A DNA stretch of 64,000 nt, from the NCBI GenBank assembly GCA_029962745.1, contig CM057158.1, forward strand, positions 13,682,776-13,746,775, read 5' to 3'. The position numbers were made by a program, and so were the translations under genes. Under the pieces are notes generated by a model. It did not search any database, was not told the origin of the DNA, and saw only the letters and a program-made list of their open reading frames with translations. Of the stretch, positions 1 to 14,075 are shown one piece after another. The DNA comes from Echinometra lucunter. Taxonomy: Eukaryota > Echinodermata > Echinoidea > Camarodonta > Echinometridae. The first letter of the stretch is position 1, and each line of letters starts with the position of its first letter.

Positions 1-877
1 ACATGTGACTGCCTATAAGGGTCATTAGATACTTATATATACATGTAGGGTGTATCAATAGCAGTGGTGGTGGTAGCCTTTAGCCAAGGCACTTGGTGCT
101 GTTATTTCCCTAAACAGGCCTGAATACATAGACTAATCGCACGACAACCATGATCTGTGGCCGGAGGTTCGTCAGCACCAAGGCCTTTACTAACCTGAGT
201 GGTTGTTGTAGTTTATTTCTTTTGTTCTGTATTATATTTCCGCTACCGAATCGGTAGATAATTAGATGCAAAGTAGCTTACCGAAAAGCCCCCCAAACCG
301 CCCGTTCGAATCCGATACACCAATCAGAGTAGACAATTCGAGAGAACTTATGAATATTTATTATTCACATGTGCCTAACATTCGACGTGTTGTACAATAA
401 CAATTGACCAGCTGATCGCGTGAACCACTATGCGTAGGTTGAAATGAAAAAGGAGAGAGGAAAATTTTACGATAGATCTACTTATTTAGCAAAATAGTAA
501 ATACAGCTAGTCATCAAATTATTTATTTCCTTTAATAAATCTATCTGTTTTATTGAAAATTGAACTAAATATTATTCATTATTTAGTACATTTGAGTATC
601 TATCCCCCAGTAATTTAATGAACGAATCGATATAAGAAACCGCGGTTAAAACAGTTACGATTGGTCACGATTGTCCCTAGCTGCTGTATATGTAAGACCC
701 TCATGCAAATGCATGAGCTCCGCAAGTTAGCAAAGGCCTCGCCGCTGACGCAGCTCGGTCCACTGATCACTGCCATAAATTCACACTGTTTAGTCTATTT
801 TTCAAACCCTGCTTGGCAGACAAGCAGTGCGCGAGGCCTTGTCCAAAGGCTATGGTGGTGGTGGAATGTTGTAACCA
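1..877. other. No gene or repeat recognised
   Basis: AT-rich sequence with short chance frames only; no splice-bounded conserved frame and no inverted repeat was seen. Confidence 0.5.
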
Positions 878-1093
878 GGGGGGTGTTCCACAAAGAGTTA
901 AGTTGGACTTAAAGTTGCACATAAATTACTAGTTGCATGCTGTATATTTCGCATCACAGCATTGGCCAGATCATGCTCAGCTGACACGTGCTATTGGGAG
1001 GTCTATCAATGAGATTACAAATTAAATACCGAATGCACACTGGCGCTTACGCATGACTCTGAGTCCAACTTAATTCTTTGTGAAACACCCCCC
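878..1093. mobile_element. MITE, GTGTTTCACAAAG family, copy 1
   Basis: Inverted ends GGGGGGTGTTCCACAAAGAG (left) and TTCTTTGTGAAACACCCCCC (right), extending inward to AGTTGGACTTA / AGTCCAACTTAA. About 216 bp with no coding capacity. Relatives lie at 55664-55967 and 56991-57188. Confidence 0.8.
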
Positions 1094-4000
1094 AGATCCC
1101 TGGTGGGATCAATAAGATAAATTAACATCAAATGGAAGAAAAACTCTGAAATCATTTCATGAAACAACTGTTTGAGCCAATCTTCTTACCGTACATTAAT
1201 TTGTTCATGGTAGAGGCTTCCAGGAATGCAAGCAGATCCATATTGTGGATTTAAGGATCTTGACAAGAATCTCAAGAAAACTTTTAGAATTCTTTTGAGG
1301 ACCCCACCTTTCAGTAGGAAACCTCCAGTGAAAGTTTACATATGTCCATCTTATCATAGCACAAATACTCAAATCTTCCTGTTACATATTTGATGTAATA
1401 TTTATCTGCATTCTTACATACAATGTATGTATGTATGTATGTATGTGTACATGAAGTATTTTCAGATGTGCCAGAATTTTATCATTTTCTTCATTGATGT
1501 GCTCTGAATGAAGTTCTTGTGGTTACATAAAGATATTTAAAGGGTATCCAAAGCTGAAATTATTGTTTTGTGGTTTTAAAAAAGAAACAAACAAAGAAAC
1601 CAAACTCACAGAATCTTTATATTAGTATGTGATGTATGTGCTTTAATATTGCAACTCGGGATTACGGGATAAACTCGTGTGCTATTTGTACCAAAAATGT
1701 GGGGGAAAAAAGTTATATAGTTAATATATTTCATCCATCAGTGTAAGTATATCTGTTTGATTGTGTGTTAATTGTACTGTCCCAACTACTACTCTGCAAC
1801 TCAGCATTACTGCAATACATTTCTTTTTGTGTGTTAGGCTGTATGGGAAAAAAATTTATGCAATTCTTTCCTTGATATAGCAGTATGCTCATTCAGTTAG
1901 AACTCAATATGGATAAAAATATCTTATATATTATATCATATTTCATAATCCCTTGACATATGTTGCAATAAATTGAATTTTGAAGTAAATTATAGTTAAT
2001 TTATTACCTTTGTGATTTTTTGATTTTTTTTATCGATTTTAATTGTTATACATACAGGTAGATAATGTATACATTTGAGAAATAAAGAAGGCCTCACTTT
2101 CATTCAAGTGCTGTGGAATATTCATAGTAGTAACAATATTTTTAGTCTTCTAGATTTTTAGGGAATTTGCATATATGGCATGACGGAGAGTGGTGATAAG
2201 AAATATCTTTCCAAATTTTTTCAGTGAAGGTTCTTTTTTTTACAGGCAGTGCGGAATTATACTTTTGCCATCTGTTTTCGTAAACAACTCGATTAAATGG
2301 TCTACTTGCACATGATAAAGTAATATTTGTACTCTTTGAGGTTATATACCTCGTGATTCAATTGCTTGGCAGGTGCAGTACTAATTTTACTGTAATTTGT
2401 AATCACTTCTTAATTGATGGCTTTAGTTATCTTTTAACTTTTTTTTTTACCAATACACATATAACTTGACATTATGGTCAAGATGACTTCAGATGGAGAT
2501 TCAAACACATTTATTTCTTTGTCGTAATCAGATACAAAGATAGAATTTACATTGACAAAAAGAACGCATGGTGGAAGGAGATGAGGTTCCCAAGAAGCAT
2601 GTGGCTTGTGTTGGGGTTGCTGTAACACTACATTTTTATGTAGATAACATAATATAGCAATCATTACATACTTGAAAACTCTTGAAAAAAAAATGGGAAA
2701 AGAAGAAAAAAAAAAAGAAAAAAAAGGGGGATAAAAACAAATTTTGGGGGAAAAAATGCCTCCTACTAACCATGTTTTACAAAATGGACATTAAAGTGCA
2801 CGTGTAGTCCCAGCTAGCTTATTAAGTTATAAATGTTGCTATTATCGCCAATTCTGGGTCATTTCGCTTCGTTCGAAATTTAATTTTGGTTTTCATCTAA
2901 ATCATGAGTGATTTTTGGACATGGCAATATCTTAAAACATGTGAAGTATATATTTCATACTTCTCAATTCCTTTCATGCAGTGCTGTGGTATGAAGAGTC
3001 TGTTTACATTAAGATGATGAGGAGTGCAGGTGTAATCCCAAACCACCACCTCTCTTGCGAAAATGCTAGGCACTGATAAGACTTTTAACGTGGCTTTTCA
3101 ATACGGGGTTGGTTTACCCCACCTGAAATACGTAGATTCCTGTGTTATAGTGGTGGGGTAAATTTTAAACGAGAGGTTCTCGTAATGATATCAGTGAAAA
3201 TACCTTTGCATACTCATTACTTTCATGATATTTTGCCTCAATAATTTGTTACTCTTGATGTGTTTGCAGAAAGATTTGTTTGAAAACAGAAGAATTTCTT
3301 CTTATCAATGGCTGAATATTAATTTCATGCTTTAAAGTAAAAATATGCCTTACTTCAATGCAATTAGATAATTTGATAAGCTGTTTGAATTTTAAAGATT
3401 TGTTTACTCTTTGTAATTCTGTTTGTGTTTGGTGTATTTTGGAGGAGCCTTTTATCTGAATCATAAAATATAATCAATATATTTCAATGATAATCTTATG
3501 ATGTCATTGAAAGGTGTGTATTGACTAGGTTTTTTAATTTTTTCTAAAAATTATTATTTTTTTTTTTTTGGTAGCTAACATTCATTGGGAAAGTTGAGTT
3601 GTGATGTTTTGAAATATATAGGTGTATAATTACTGAAGGGTGAAAATAGATTTATAGGTACATTTGTGTATGGAAATGTGTAGGTGCACTTGGTGGAAGT
3701 ATGTGTATCTGTTTGTGTGTGTTGCATTTTTGTGTGTAGTGCAAGTGCATATGTATTTAAGTGTCTTTTAGATGTTACCATTATTGCCTTCCTTGCATGA
3801 AATAATGAACATGCAGATATGAATGGCACTGAGCATCACAAAGAGTGTTTTTAGAAACACTAATTCTGCTTTGTTTACATGCAATATACATCATTTTGAT
3901 GGTACTATGATTTTGATAAAACATTGATAAGAGCATATTTTAGACTGTTGCATACTGTGCATCAGTGCAGAGTTGAATTGATGTTAGCTGTCATAGATTG

Positions 4001-5520
4001 GGTTCGTGTGATACATGCATTTATCTTTTTGTAAACGGTACCAGAATAGTCGATAGGGACTTTTTAATGTATATCAATTTAATTGCAATCCAAACAAACC
4101 AAAAAAAAAAATGTATATTCTGATGCTTCATTCAACAGCTAATGTGGCTGAATTATCAGGAACGTATATCTAGTGAATGATATGTAATGTTGATGGTAGC
4201 TTTTTAAAATTAACTATGCAGTCTTTTTCCATTCATAATCAACAAATTCCCACTGTATTTCTCGTTCAGTATCAGGTGACAACTCAAGTTCATAACTGCA
4301 TTTTTGTTTTATGGTAGAAATCATGTAATATATTAGATTTTAAACAAATCATGCCATGTTGCTTTGAATTTGCAATTACTGTCATACATTTAAAACTCAC
4401 TGTGAACTCATTTTTTATGCTGTCTTTCAAAAGATTTTTTAGCAGTCATGTTTGGAAGGCCTTGAACTCATTGTGTACTGACACATGTACATGCATAAAT
4501 TATAATGCATCTCAAATATCATCAGACAACTCGACTTCTGATTCTTTTTTCCAATAAAAGTACTGTTTATATAGATGGAGATGTATTCCTTGTATTGTTT
4601 GTTTATTTGTTGAGCTTCATTTAGTTCATGTTGCATGATATTGCTTGAAAAAGAGTGACAGAAATACACCAGTGTGAAATCCTCTATCCATTTTGATTTG
4701 TAGAATTGAGAATTTCTCTCTGAAATAAAGCAATAAAGCTTCAAGTCTTTAGGCATCAGACTGCTTGAATTACTGGCAGTCATATTTGCAATCATCTTTA
4801 AACTGCAAAAGAATACAGAATATTCAAATTCAAATTCAAATTCAAATTTATATTTATTAATTTCCAACAGAAAGAAAAGGTATACAATGACATTGCATAG
4901 GTATACTTACATGAAACATGATATGAAAAGATATATATATTACAGTTTCATTTTCTTTTTTTTTATCAATAAAATGACAAATTATCAAAAGAAATTATAT
5001 GATTCTGCGGAAATGGAGGAATCCACTAACTATATTGAAATGGATTATGTCGACAGAGTAATGTTTTTGATGTGCATGCTGTAACCTTTGTGTAATTTTT
5101 CCCCATTGAAATATGGTTACGACATCACTATGCCGAGCCAGCCTTTCCAGATGAGCAATACAGTGCTTACAGCGAAGACTAAGAATACTTCAGAAAGACA
5201 TACACCGTTGCCATGACAATGAGCAATTGCACTATTTTGCTGGCGATAATTATCTTTCCATGAAGGCCCTTCTTTGTAAGAAGCTTACTTCTCAACATTC
5301 AAGAGCTTCTGTTGAAAGCTCAAGAAGCTATAACGTAGATAAACAGTGCAACCATAATTATGTGGCTGAATTTCCGTTAATTAGTTTCCATGCTTACAGA
5401 AGACGAATTGATATACAATCATGAACATGTACATGAAGGTACTATGCCCTTGGTGTGGTTTAACATCTTCATACAAAATGCCTTTTTTTAACCTGTATAC
5501 AAAAACAGTTGTTTTTTTTT
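1094..5520. other. Non-coding AT-rich stretch with microsatellites
   Basis: Contains a (ATGT)n run near 1424-1446, A/G-rich runs near 2685-2735, and an (ATTCAA)n hexanucleotide repeat near 4823-4850. The 142-codon minus-strand frame at 4439-4867 reads through that hexanucleotide repeat and shows no recognisable protein. No gene seen. Confidence 0.5.
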
Positions 5521-5558
5521 TACAAACCTGTAAATGTAGATGGTAGATATGTCTCAAG

Positions 5559-5668
5559 TAAACTCTCTCTCTCTTATTTTCCAGCTGTTTCTCTCCCTGT
5601 CTTATCTACCTTTTTCTCCTATTCTTTCTTTTTCTGTCTTATTTCCCTTTCCTATTCCTTTCCCTCTT

Positions 5669-5704
<36 letters not shown>

Positions 5705-5770
5705 AAACAGTCTTATCTCCCTCTCTCCTCCTTTCACTCTGTCTCTCTCTCTCTGACATTCCACTCTCTG
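5559..5770 (+). repeat. CT-rich low-complexity tract
   Basis: A polypyrimidine stretch dominated by CTCTCT and TTTCTC, including a pure (CT)n core near 5670-5700. Open frames across it are Ser/Leu/Phe artefacts. Confidence 0.9.
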
Positions 5771-6463
5771 TTTCCGGGTATTAGACATGTGTACCAATCA
5801 GAGGGACACGAACTGATGCGCAGTCAACATGTGAACAATTCAAGTCCATTTGACTACATCTCCACAAAACATTTCCATTTACACATCACCCCAAGTGAAC
5901 AGAGAGATAGATTATCATTTCTCAATATCATTTCTCTATCCTGTCATTCATAAAATGAATTCAAATATCAAACCTCCTGTGAGGCGCACAACAACACAGT
6001 ACACTTCTTTGCAGTCACACATACAATCTGAATGAAAAACTTGAAACTAAATATGATTTTGTGCTATAATACACTGCACTGTACATCAGAGCAATATATC
6101 AGGTTTTAATGTGGAAAATACCATGATGTGGAAAAATACCATAATCACAATGAAAGCACAAAAGAAGTAACATACATTTCACTTACTTGAAAAGAGTTGA
6201 TTTGATCAGAGTGGAGACAAATATATGCACAATGAAAACACTGATGGACACAACTACATCGCTTGCCTTCTTTACACATGTGTAAGACAAGCATAACAAT
6301 ACATGTATGAGTAATAAAGTTTCCCTCTTGTCCCCCCCCCCCCCCCTTTTTTGTGGTAATATTGCAATTCTAGCTTAGAATTTTTTTTTTGGCTCCTACT
6401 GCAATTCAAAGTAATGCTGAAGAGTAAGAAATGCAAAACAAAAAGTAAAATTTTCAGTTGCTG

Positions 6464-6996
6464 TACCGGGTGTCCCAGAAAAAGCGGAACGGTGGATTTT
6501 CAGTACTTTACCTTCAAAAAGTAGATAATCTTTTTACATCAGTGGGTAAAGCATCGTTTACCGAAGAAAATGAAACCAAGATCATTGAATTTGGTGAAGT
6601 AATTTGTATTCTATGCGCGTTTCTTAAAATACAGCCATTTTCAAATTTTGGGCGACTGATGAGAGTAGCTTTGTGCTGGGATGGCCTTTCATAATACGAT
6701 GTTCGAGGGAAGTCCATTGATGCATGTCAGAAACAAAACGTGCCATACACATGCCATATGAAAGGCCATTCCCGACACAATTCTGCTCTCCACTGTCGCG
6801 AAAAACATGCGAAATTCGAAAATTACTGTATTTTAAGAAACGGGCATAGAATCAAAATTATTTCACCAAATTTAATGATCTTGGTATCATTCTCTTTGGC
6901 AGAAGATGCTTTATCTACTAAAGTAAAAAAGATTGTCTACTTTCTGAAGTAAAGTACTGAAAATCCACTGTTCTGCTTTTTCTGGGACACCCGGTA
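6464..6996. mobile_element. Palindromic (foldback) mariner-like MITE, TA-flanked
   Basis: Starts TACCGGGTGTCCCAGAAAAA and ends as the inverse (TTTTTCTGGGACACCCGGTA). The whole ~530 bp folds back on itself with imperfect arms: AGTACTTTACCTTC near the left end pairs with GAAGTAAAGTACT near the right. TA dinucleotides at both ends fit Tc1/mariner target choice. No transposase. Confidence 0.8.
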
Positions 6997-9900
6997 TAAA
7001 GAGGGCAAAGTTTGGACACCCAATTATCATACGTAGTTTAGAACACTTGCAAACTGAAGTGCTCTCAGTCCGCAGCAGAAATAGTTCTTCAGCTTACATT
7101 GTAAGCAAACTCACACAATTTGTTTGTGCACTGGTGTCATATATAGCAAATTCAAATAGAATTTACTTACAAAGGATGAACAATTATTTTCTAAATACAG
7201 GAATGTGAAATTTAATACCTTTGTTACATGGAATACGAACAGAATTCGAATTAGATTTCTGTGCGTAATGCTGCCCAGGCATACAGATAAAGATACTTCA
7301 CTTTCGATAAAATACCATGACAGATCTTAACTGAATAACATAATGGTGTAAGGTAGCTGTAGCACAATGTAATGGTATGAAAACACACAATAGGAATGCA
7401 AAATACACATTCTTGTAACATTTGGATTCTGGACATGCCTATTCCTGCCACTCTGTTTTGCCATTTAAACTAATAGTTAAAGATCTGATTTATCTCAGAT
7501 TTTCTTTACCATCAGAAGTCACCAAACCAAGCACCAATGAAGTAATTACTATTATAATTCTTAAAACTGATTTAAACATGTTTTCATTAAGTCTGGAATA
7601 AGGATATAAAGACTGAACATAATGCTTTGACATGGTTAATTTTGTTTCACAATTGTTTACATGACAAATTGTGCTAACTTAGCGTTTCATTGATGCAATA
7701 TACTGCTGCCAAATGATAACGGTACATTCTATTTATGGCACATTTCATCAACAGCTCAAATGTATCAGAATTCTTCCAAATATAGGCAAAACAATAAATG
7801 CATTAACACTTTAAAATGCCAAAAAAAGTGATAACCAGTCATTGCAAAATTTGTTCATTACGACTAATAATAATACGACTTCCAAGAAAGGTTTAGTTTC
7901 TAGGAAGGCTTGATGATGTCGTAGTATTCCGTCTGTGTGAGTTGCTGGTCTGTGCATACCTATCATGATCATACTTTAAGAATCATGTGTACTATTTCAA
8001 TGGACTCTGTATGCTAGATTGTACAGGTTCTCAAACTAAAAATATCTCACTCACCTTCAGTGCATAACAAGATATGGGAAGACTGTGCACATATGGTGCT
8101 GTTATCCTTACTCCAATGTACACAACATAACACAATATTAAATATTAAAACTATCAAGTTATCCCCCCCCCCCTCACCCACCCTCATGTGTACACATTAT
8201 ATTGCCCTCATACATTTGACGTAAATCTCTTCCTATTTGAGGCTACCGGTAATCACATTTCCTGTGCCGTCATTCTCTCTCCTTTAATTACCTATTTACT
8301 GGGAATCTAGACAACTAAACCCCCGCATGATGTAAACATTACATGGTTGAGACACTACGGCTCAACTAGAAAGTACCAGTAAATTATATGTACCCAGAAT
8401 TAGGGCAGAAGTATGCCTACACAGTATTAAAATTCATGAACAAAATATGATCTTGACTGCTTTGTATATAGAGAAACAGCACTGGTCAATAAAAAAAAGC
8501 ATTAGGCCACCATCTTAAGTGCATTGAGTCAAACTTAAAAACAAAGGACTAAATTTAAAATTAAGGATGAAATTATGATATACATGTACAAACTGTTTTT
8601 TCTTGTCTTACAGTGCATGTGACTTCACTTGGATGACAATTGTAGAATTACTAACAACACCAGCCCTAAACCATTCAATTTCCTGGACTTACATGTATAC
8701 ATGTTCATCTATACAACTCACTCCTGGATCCTAGTCTAATGACCGGGTGAGTGCAGTCATGTGTAATTCATTCTTTTACTCTATGACGCGTGTTTTCATT
8801 AAAAAGCATGCAATAGTTTACAGTCCTATCCAACAATTTTTAAGCAAGCGTTTGGCAGCAAAGCCATGGTTAAATGCACATACACCATGTGTGGCCTAAT
8901 AATACATGCGTAGCAATGAGTTGGTGCATGGGGAGGTTATTGCACTTATACTTTGTGTGCGTGCTAGAGCAAGCCTACTAACCTTGTGATTTACTTGTCG
9001 ATGATGACGTGGGGCCTACATCTGTATCTTAAACAGACTCTGTCTTTAATCAAATAACAAGGATCCTTGAGTTTTGTTGTATGAACAAATAATACATGTT
9101 AAATTCATTCATCATACAATCTAGCCACTTGTGTTGAGGCTGTATATCCGTCTACATGCATTGAATGGAGCCATGAGGTTAAGTATGATGGGGGGGGGGG
9201 GGTTCCTATGTCTGCGCACCTAACATTTCACTTGAAACAAGTTTTTCCTTTGGTATTCCTGTAATGGCTGACCTCATATTAATCCTCATATCCTAGAGAG
9301 GAATCGTGCTGAAAATCTCGTTGACATTCGAGTAAGAACAATGCCATTTTCACAAGAAAAGGTGACGGTGTCAATTTGACACTAAAAAATCGAAAGGTTC
9401 CTTTGTCTGCACACTCATTCACTTTGTACACAGTTCGGGGTTTTTTTGTATGAAAGGTGGCATTTGCAAGGCATGTGAATAAAATTACATAAAATAAACG
9501 TTTTTCCCCATTTTTTCACTGATTCATTTCTTTAAAATTGACAGAAAGACGATGAGTTTGTTGCGTCGTTTATGATGCTAGAATCGCGCAGATACGCGGA
9601 TGCGCTGACATGGGGCACCAAACCATACATCAGATAAAACAGCTTCAACATAAGTGCAGATAGATTGTATCATGAACTCAATTTTATGAACATACAAAAA
9701 GCTTGCTAGACTCGTTGTGGCAATGAGTTGAAGATTTCTTTTACTCCAGTCATGGCTATTAAGGACATTTCTGCGAAAATTGAACATACTGGTACAAATA
9801 TGATCACTTGATTCCACACACAAAATGCATGTCAGTATAAAGATTTTAGGCCATGATACAACGTCATGTACACTGCGCATCAAAGGTTAATGGCATTTTA

Positions 9901-10021
9901 TACTGGTAGTTAATTAACAACTGCTTTTAAATGTCTGAAGGTAATTTCTTTCCCAATGTCCTCAGCAAAACTTATTTATGTGACGTACATGTACCAGCAT
10001 TTTGTCTGAAATTCAACACAA
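6997..10021. other. Non-coding, no gene recognised
   Basis: AT-rich, with poly-C (near 8164) and poly-G (near 9190) runs. The 101-codon minus-strand frame at 9578-9883 has no recognisable family and no clear splice context. Confidence 0.5.
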
Positions 10022-10025
10022 TTAA

Positions 10026-10498
10026 AGACATTGGTTAACATCGTTACGATTTTTAAAAATCTCATTTTGTTACTTGAAAATGGGATAATCATTAGGGTTA
10101 TAGTGTAAAAATACCAGTCTGAAAGTTTCAGAGTATAATATCCACAGGAAGTATTCTAAATATTAGAAATGTGAACCAATGTTTGAAAAATATACGAGAG
10201 TCGGTTGCACAGACCAGACGTAAGGAGTGCGCATGCGCGCATGACTCAACGGACCGCACTTTGTGTATTGGCGTATCACGCGACGGAAGGCAGGTAACAG
10301 TATTTTTGAATTCGTGCAAGTTCAATGTCTCTCGAGACGAAAGCCAATAAAATCGCGGTTTGATTTAATTTACAGTTTTTCATTCCAAATTATGGTTGGT
10401 TTCAAGGTTTTTGAGTACAAATACACGTACTCATATACATAATTCATCTTAGTTTGAGAATTTTTTAAATCAGCTGCTCACAAAGTTAGCCAATGCCT
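10026..10498 (-). mobile_element. TTAA-flanked MITE, AGRCATTRG family, copy A (uninterrupted)
   Basis: Bounded by TTAA at 10022-10025 and 10499-10502. Ends AGACATTGGTTAACATCG and, inverted, AGGCATTGGCTAACTTTG are imperfect terminal repeats. Its reverse complement matches both sides of the interrupted copy at 26386-29726, so it serves as the empty-site reference. Confidence 0.82.
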
Positions 10499-10502
10499 TT
10501 AA

Positions 10503-11917
10503 GTGAAAGTACAAATTACATAATATTCCTTCATCGATGCTATTTTCAAACTTCCTTCCTGGCAAACAATCAACAAACTTACATGTATGAATGCAAATGA
10601 AATGGTTGTAAAGTATTCTGGAACTTTCCCATAAATAAGACCAAACTCAACCTGTACGTGTAGAAAGTGGAATATACTGGAAAGGACTTAAATCTCAATT
10701 TATACATAGATATACCACATTTATATTCATTGCCACATGTGGCAGGTTATTTCCATATTTACAAATACGTGCATCTTTACAAAAATTACACTTCATCTTT
10801 AAAAATATATAAAATCATGAACTTAACAAATTTAAACAGAGATCATAACTGAAGGGCCATCAAGCAGGTCAATGATATAAAAAGCAGATAAAGAGAAGGA
10901 AAAATACATGAAATCAGAAAAGGAAAAAAAAAATTCACTGAAAATAATCCCTTTACTAAATATGATTTCACCCAAACTAACTCTATGCAAGAAACAATCC
11001 AATTTTGAATTTTTTTATATAGTTTAGTTATAAAAACACTTCAGTACAGAAAAAAGCATAGTACAAGTAACTAGAATGCATGTACTTTGCTGTCTGAATG
11101 TAAGCTCTGCTACAGATTTGCTACTTTAGAAATAAGCCAAATGTTTCAAAAAAACAGCAAATAAATGTCTTGAATTATGTATTAAAGGAGGTGGGAGTAA
11201 AAGAATGCTACCACAAAGGCTTCATTCAATAATGCTCAAGAAATCCTTGTGGTGTAATTTCCAACAGCTGTTATAGTGCCCGAGGCAGAATGCTATAAAG
11301 AAATGCAGATGGTCTCAATCTTTTATATAGAGTTCAACCATCAAAACCATGATAAAATATTTGCACTAACTTTCAAACTCATACACATGCTAATTTCTAT
11401 TTCCATTATTAAACATGACCTTTTCATGTGCAGTTTTAAGTGTGCATTAAGTGTCAGGTAAAATCAATTATTGAACTGAAAATAAGTAAATTGGGGTTAT
11501 TTTTACCACATCAATATGTCAATATACCAATTTTATGACTGAATGCTCTTAAAGGGGTTGTTAAATTTCAATAGCCTTCTGCTCAATACTGAAAAGTTGT
11601 TTATGTTTTAAACATGCTGTGCAAAAATAGTACTCTGTATGTGAGGATCAAAAGCCTTACTGGTACTCTCACTTTCTATTTCTATCTCTCTCTCTCTCTT
11701 TAAAAAGTGCTGTTAAAATAGAGCATTTCATCACAGTAGAGAGGATTTTTTTCCCAAATATGAAAGAGTATGGTGCAAAATGAGACATCCCTCAGTAACA
11801 AGATCATCATCTGTCTGTGCAGGGTTTATGCACAAAATGGTCTACATGTACATAAGTCAAAATCACCGATCAGTTGAGCAAAATGTAAATCAAATCACTT
11901 GCATAACAGCTTCTGTT
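10503..11917. other. Non-coding, no gene recognised
   Basis: AT-rich filler with a short (TC)n near 11685-11700; nothing else seen. Confidence 0.5.
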
Positions 11918-11921
11918 TTAA

Positions 11922-12401
11922 AGTGATTACACAATGGTAAAAAAAAATTGATATATGATCGAGAATAGAATTCTAAGATGAATGACATTAAAAATTTGAT
12001 GATTTTCAATCGAAATCAATGCATTTTGGCTAATTTTCTCATAAAAAGTCAAGAGTTGACCAAAAAATTTGAGTATGAGGTATGACGTCAAAGTGGGTAC
12101 CCCAGCTTCGCGCATTGCAGTTGTGCTGCGCGCTAGACTGTACAATATGTATTATACCTTGTGCGCATTTTGCTAGAAGTGCGCGACAAGGTACCCACTC
12201 TGACGTCATTTTGACGTAAAAGTGGGTACCCAGTTGAAACTGGGTCACAGCTGAGGGGTCAAAAATATCCTGAAATCTTACCACATTTGGGGGTTTCCTT
12301 GGCAACACGACTTTTTAAAAAACTATAGGCAGATGATTTTCTGCTAATGAAATCATGCTCTTTTAAATGAACTAACATTGTTTCAGCATTGGGTACCCCC
12401 T
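11922..12401 (-). mobile_element. TTAA-flanked MITE with CRE palindromes, copy 1
   Basis: TTAA at 11918-11921 and 12402-12405. Ends AGTGATTACACAATGG and GGGTACCCCCT. Interior has TGACGTCA octamers beside GGTACCCAC/GTGGGTACC. Copies at 30833-31292 (opposite orientation) and 61188-61604 are about 80-90% similar by eye. Confidence 0.87.
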
Positions 12402-12974
12402 TTAATTCAAACGGAGAAATCCTGGTATAATATATAAGCATACTTGAGACAACATGGCAACAGCATATATGGAAAAGGTACATACTGCAAATTGTTTCAT
12501 ACACAATCACAATTGCCATGCCTGTAAAATAAAATGCTGTTTTTTTTCTGCTCTTACAATTTGTTATATCTTTGAAATATAATATGATTGAAATTTAATG
12601 TCACAGAATTGAGAAATGCATTAAAAGCTATGAATAACAAACCTTTCAGAGCTGAAATCAAGATTAATGCTTAAAAGAAATAAAACGATAATACTACCAA
12701 ACATAAGAGGAAAATGAATTTAAGGCTTATGAATCAACTAAGAATTACATGTATAGGTTAAGGCTACACATGAGTAAAATGAGTTAAATCTTAGTCATTT
12801 ATACAGATTTACACATTTATGCTACAGTCAGAAATTTGAGCAGAAACTTACAAATACAAGAAGAAGGGTCATTTCACATACGTGTAGGAGACTGCAAAGG
12901 CAGTATGAATGTCTAAGAAAGAGGTCAGGAAAGAAGACTAGCAGTTTATTCAGGCAGCTCTGACTGCAAACTTA

Positions 12975-13251
12975 AGGTGCGTTCAGATATGTGACTTTGT
13001 GCGGCCACTTATGCTAATGAACGTGCAATAACGTGTCAACTCTCAAATAAGAGAGAATTTTGTCAAAACTTGTGCAAACAAATTTCATGACAACAATTTT
13101 TGCGCTAACTTTTTAGGACCTTGATTGGTGCGCATTTTTTTGCAGCCAGGCAACAAACCAAAATGTATCCTACCTCAGCGACATTTGTCGCCCCATACCC
13201 CATAGACAAAAAATATGGCGGCACAAAGTCGCATCATATCTGAACGCACCT
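12975..13251. mobile_element. MITE with AGGTGCGTTCAGATATG inverted ends, TTA target duplication
   Basis: Left end AGGTGCGTTCAGATATG and right end CATATCTGAACGCACCT are near-perfect inverses, flanked by TTA at 12972-12974 and 13252-13254. A 3-bp TTA duplication fits PIF/Harbinger (TWA) targeting. Interior segments (GCGCTAACTTTTTAG, TTGATTGGTGCGCATTTTTT) recur inverted at 39651-39970. Confidence 0.78.
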
Positions 13252-13254
13252 TTA

Positions 13255-14075
13255 CTAGGTAAACTTGTTCATGTAAGGAATGAAAGCGGGTGTATTCTGT
13301 CTTAACAATCAAGTACAAACATGAGACTGACAATGCAATCTGCTTGCACAGCTAGTAAACCACTGTCAAAATTTTGTCATCTCATGTCATCATGGCTGTA
13401 ATATGTGCACCAACAATACAATAAAAACATATTCAAGATAAGACTTTTTAGTGAGTTTCAATAGCAGCCATTTATGAACCCCCAAAGTGGATCATTTCCA
13501 GCTCAAAATGTGTGTGACAGATTTTGTTTCTAAAAATGTCCATGCATTTTCTGAGGAACTATCACATAAAATGGACTCAGTGGACAGATATGATAATCTG
13601 ATGCTTTGAAATAGGTGTATTTACCGGTACATGACAATTTTTTTGTTTACATAATTTCAAGTGATATTCCTTTGCTAACAAGAGCTGCTTGTATTATCGG
13701 TAGCATTTCATATAGACTAGACTCACAACCAATGGGGTAAAAATTGACTCCTCGCAAGGAGTATAAAAAAAAGACATGACATAAACACATGCTGCCTTTT
13801 TTTTTTTTTTTCTTCACAGAAAAGGTTTGTATGGCCATTCACCTACCAGAGGCAGAAGGACGTTTATCCAGTATACTACAGAGATTATAGAGCATGCTGC
13901 TGGTGACCTTAAGCGGTGCGGTGTACTGAAAGATAACTTCCTCTTCTAGTTTGCTTCCATTTGAATCCCTGACCCAAATTTCATCCGAAAGAGTTCAATA
14001 AAGATCATGAAAACATCCTCATGATCAAAAATACAAAATAAAATGACCAAAAATTAATATTGTTCAACATCCGTT
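13255..14075. other. Presumed 3' UTR / downstream flank of the minus-strand gene
   Basis: No conserved frame. A TTTATT (AATAAA on the minus strand) lies at about 12947. No polyadenylation site can be fixed from sequence alone. Confidence 0.35.

Noticed and set aside
4439..4867. 142-codon open frame on the minus strand
   Set aside because: Its N-terminal FEFEFE part is a translated (ATTCAA)n repeat, the rest matches no family I know and has no splice context.
5509..5953. Two overlapping long open frames (91 and 137 codons)
   Set aside because: Products of the CT-rich low-complexity tract, Ser/Leu repeats only.
9578..9883. 101-codon minus-strand frame with Cys residues
   Set aside because: No family resemblance, no signal peptide, and no splice partner recognised.
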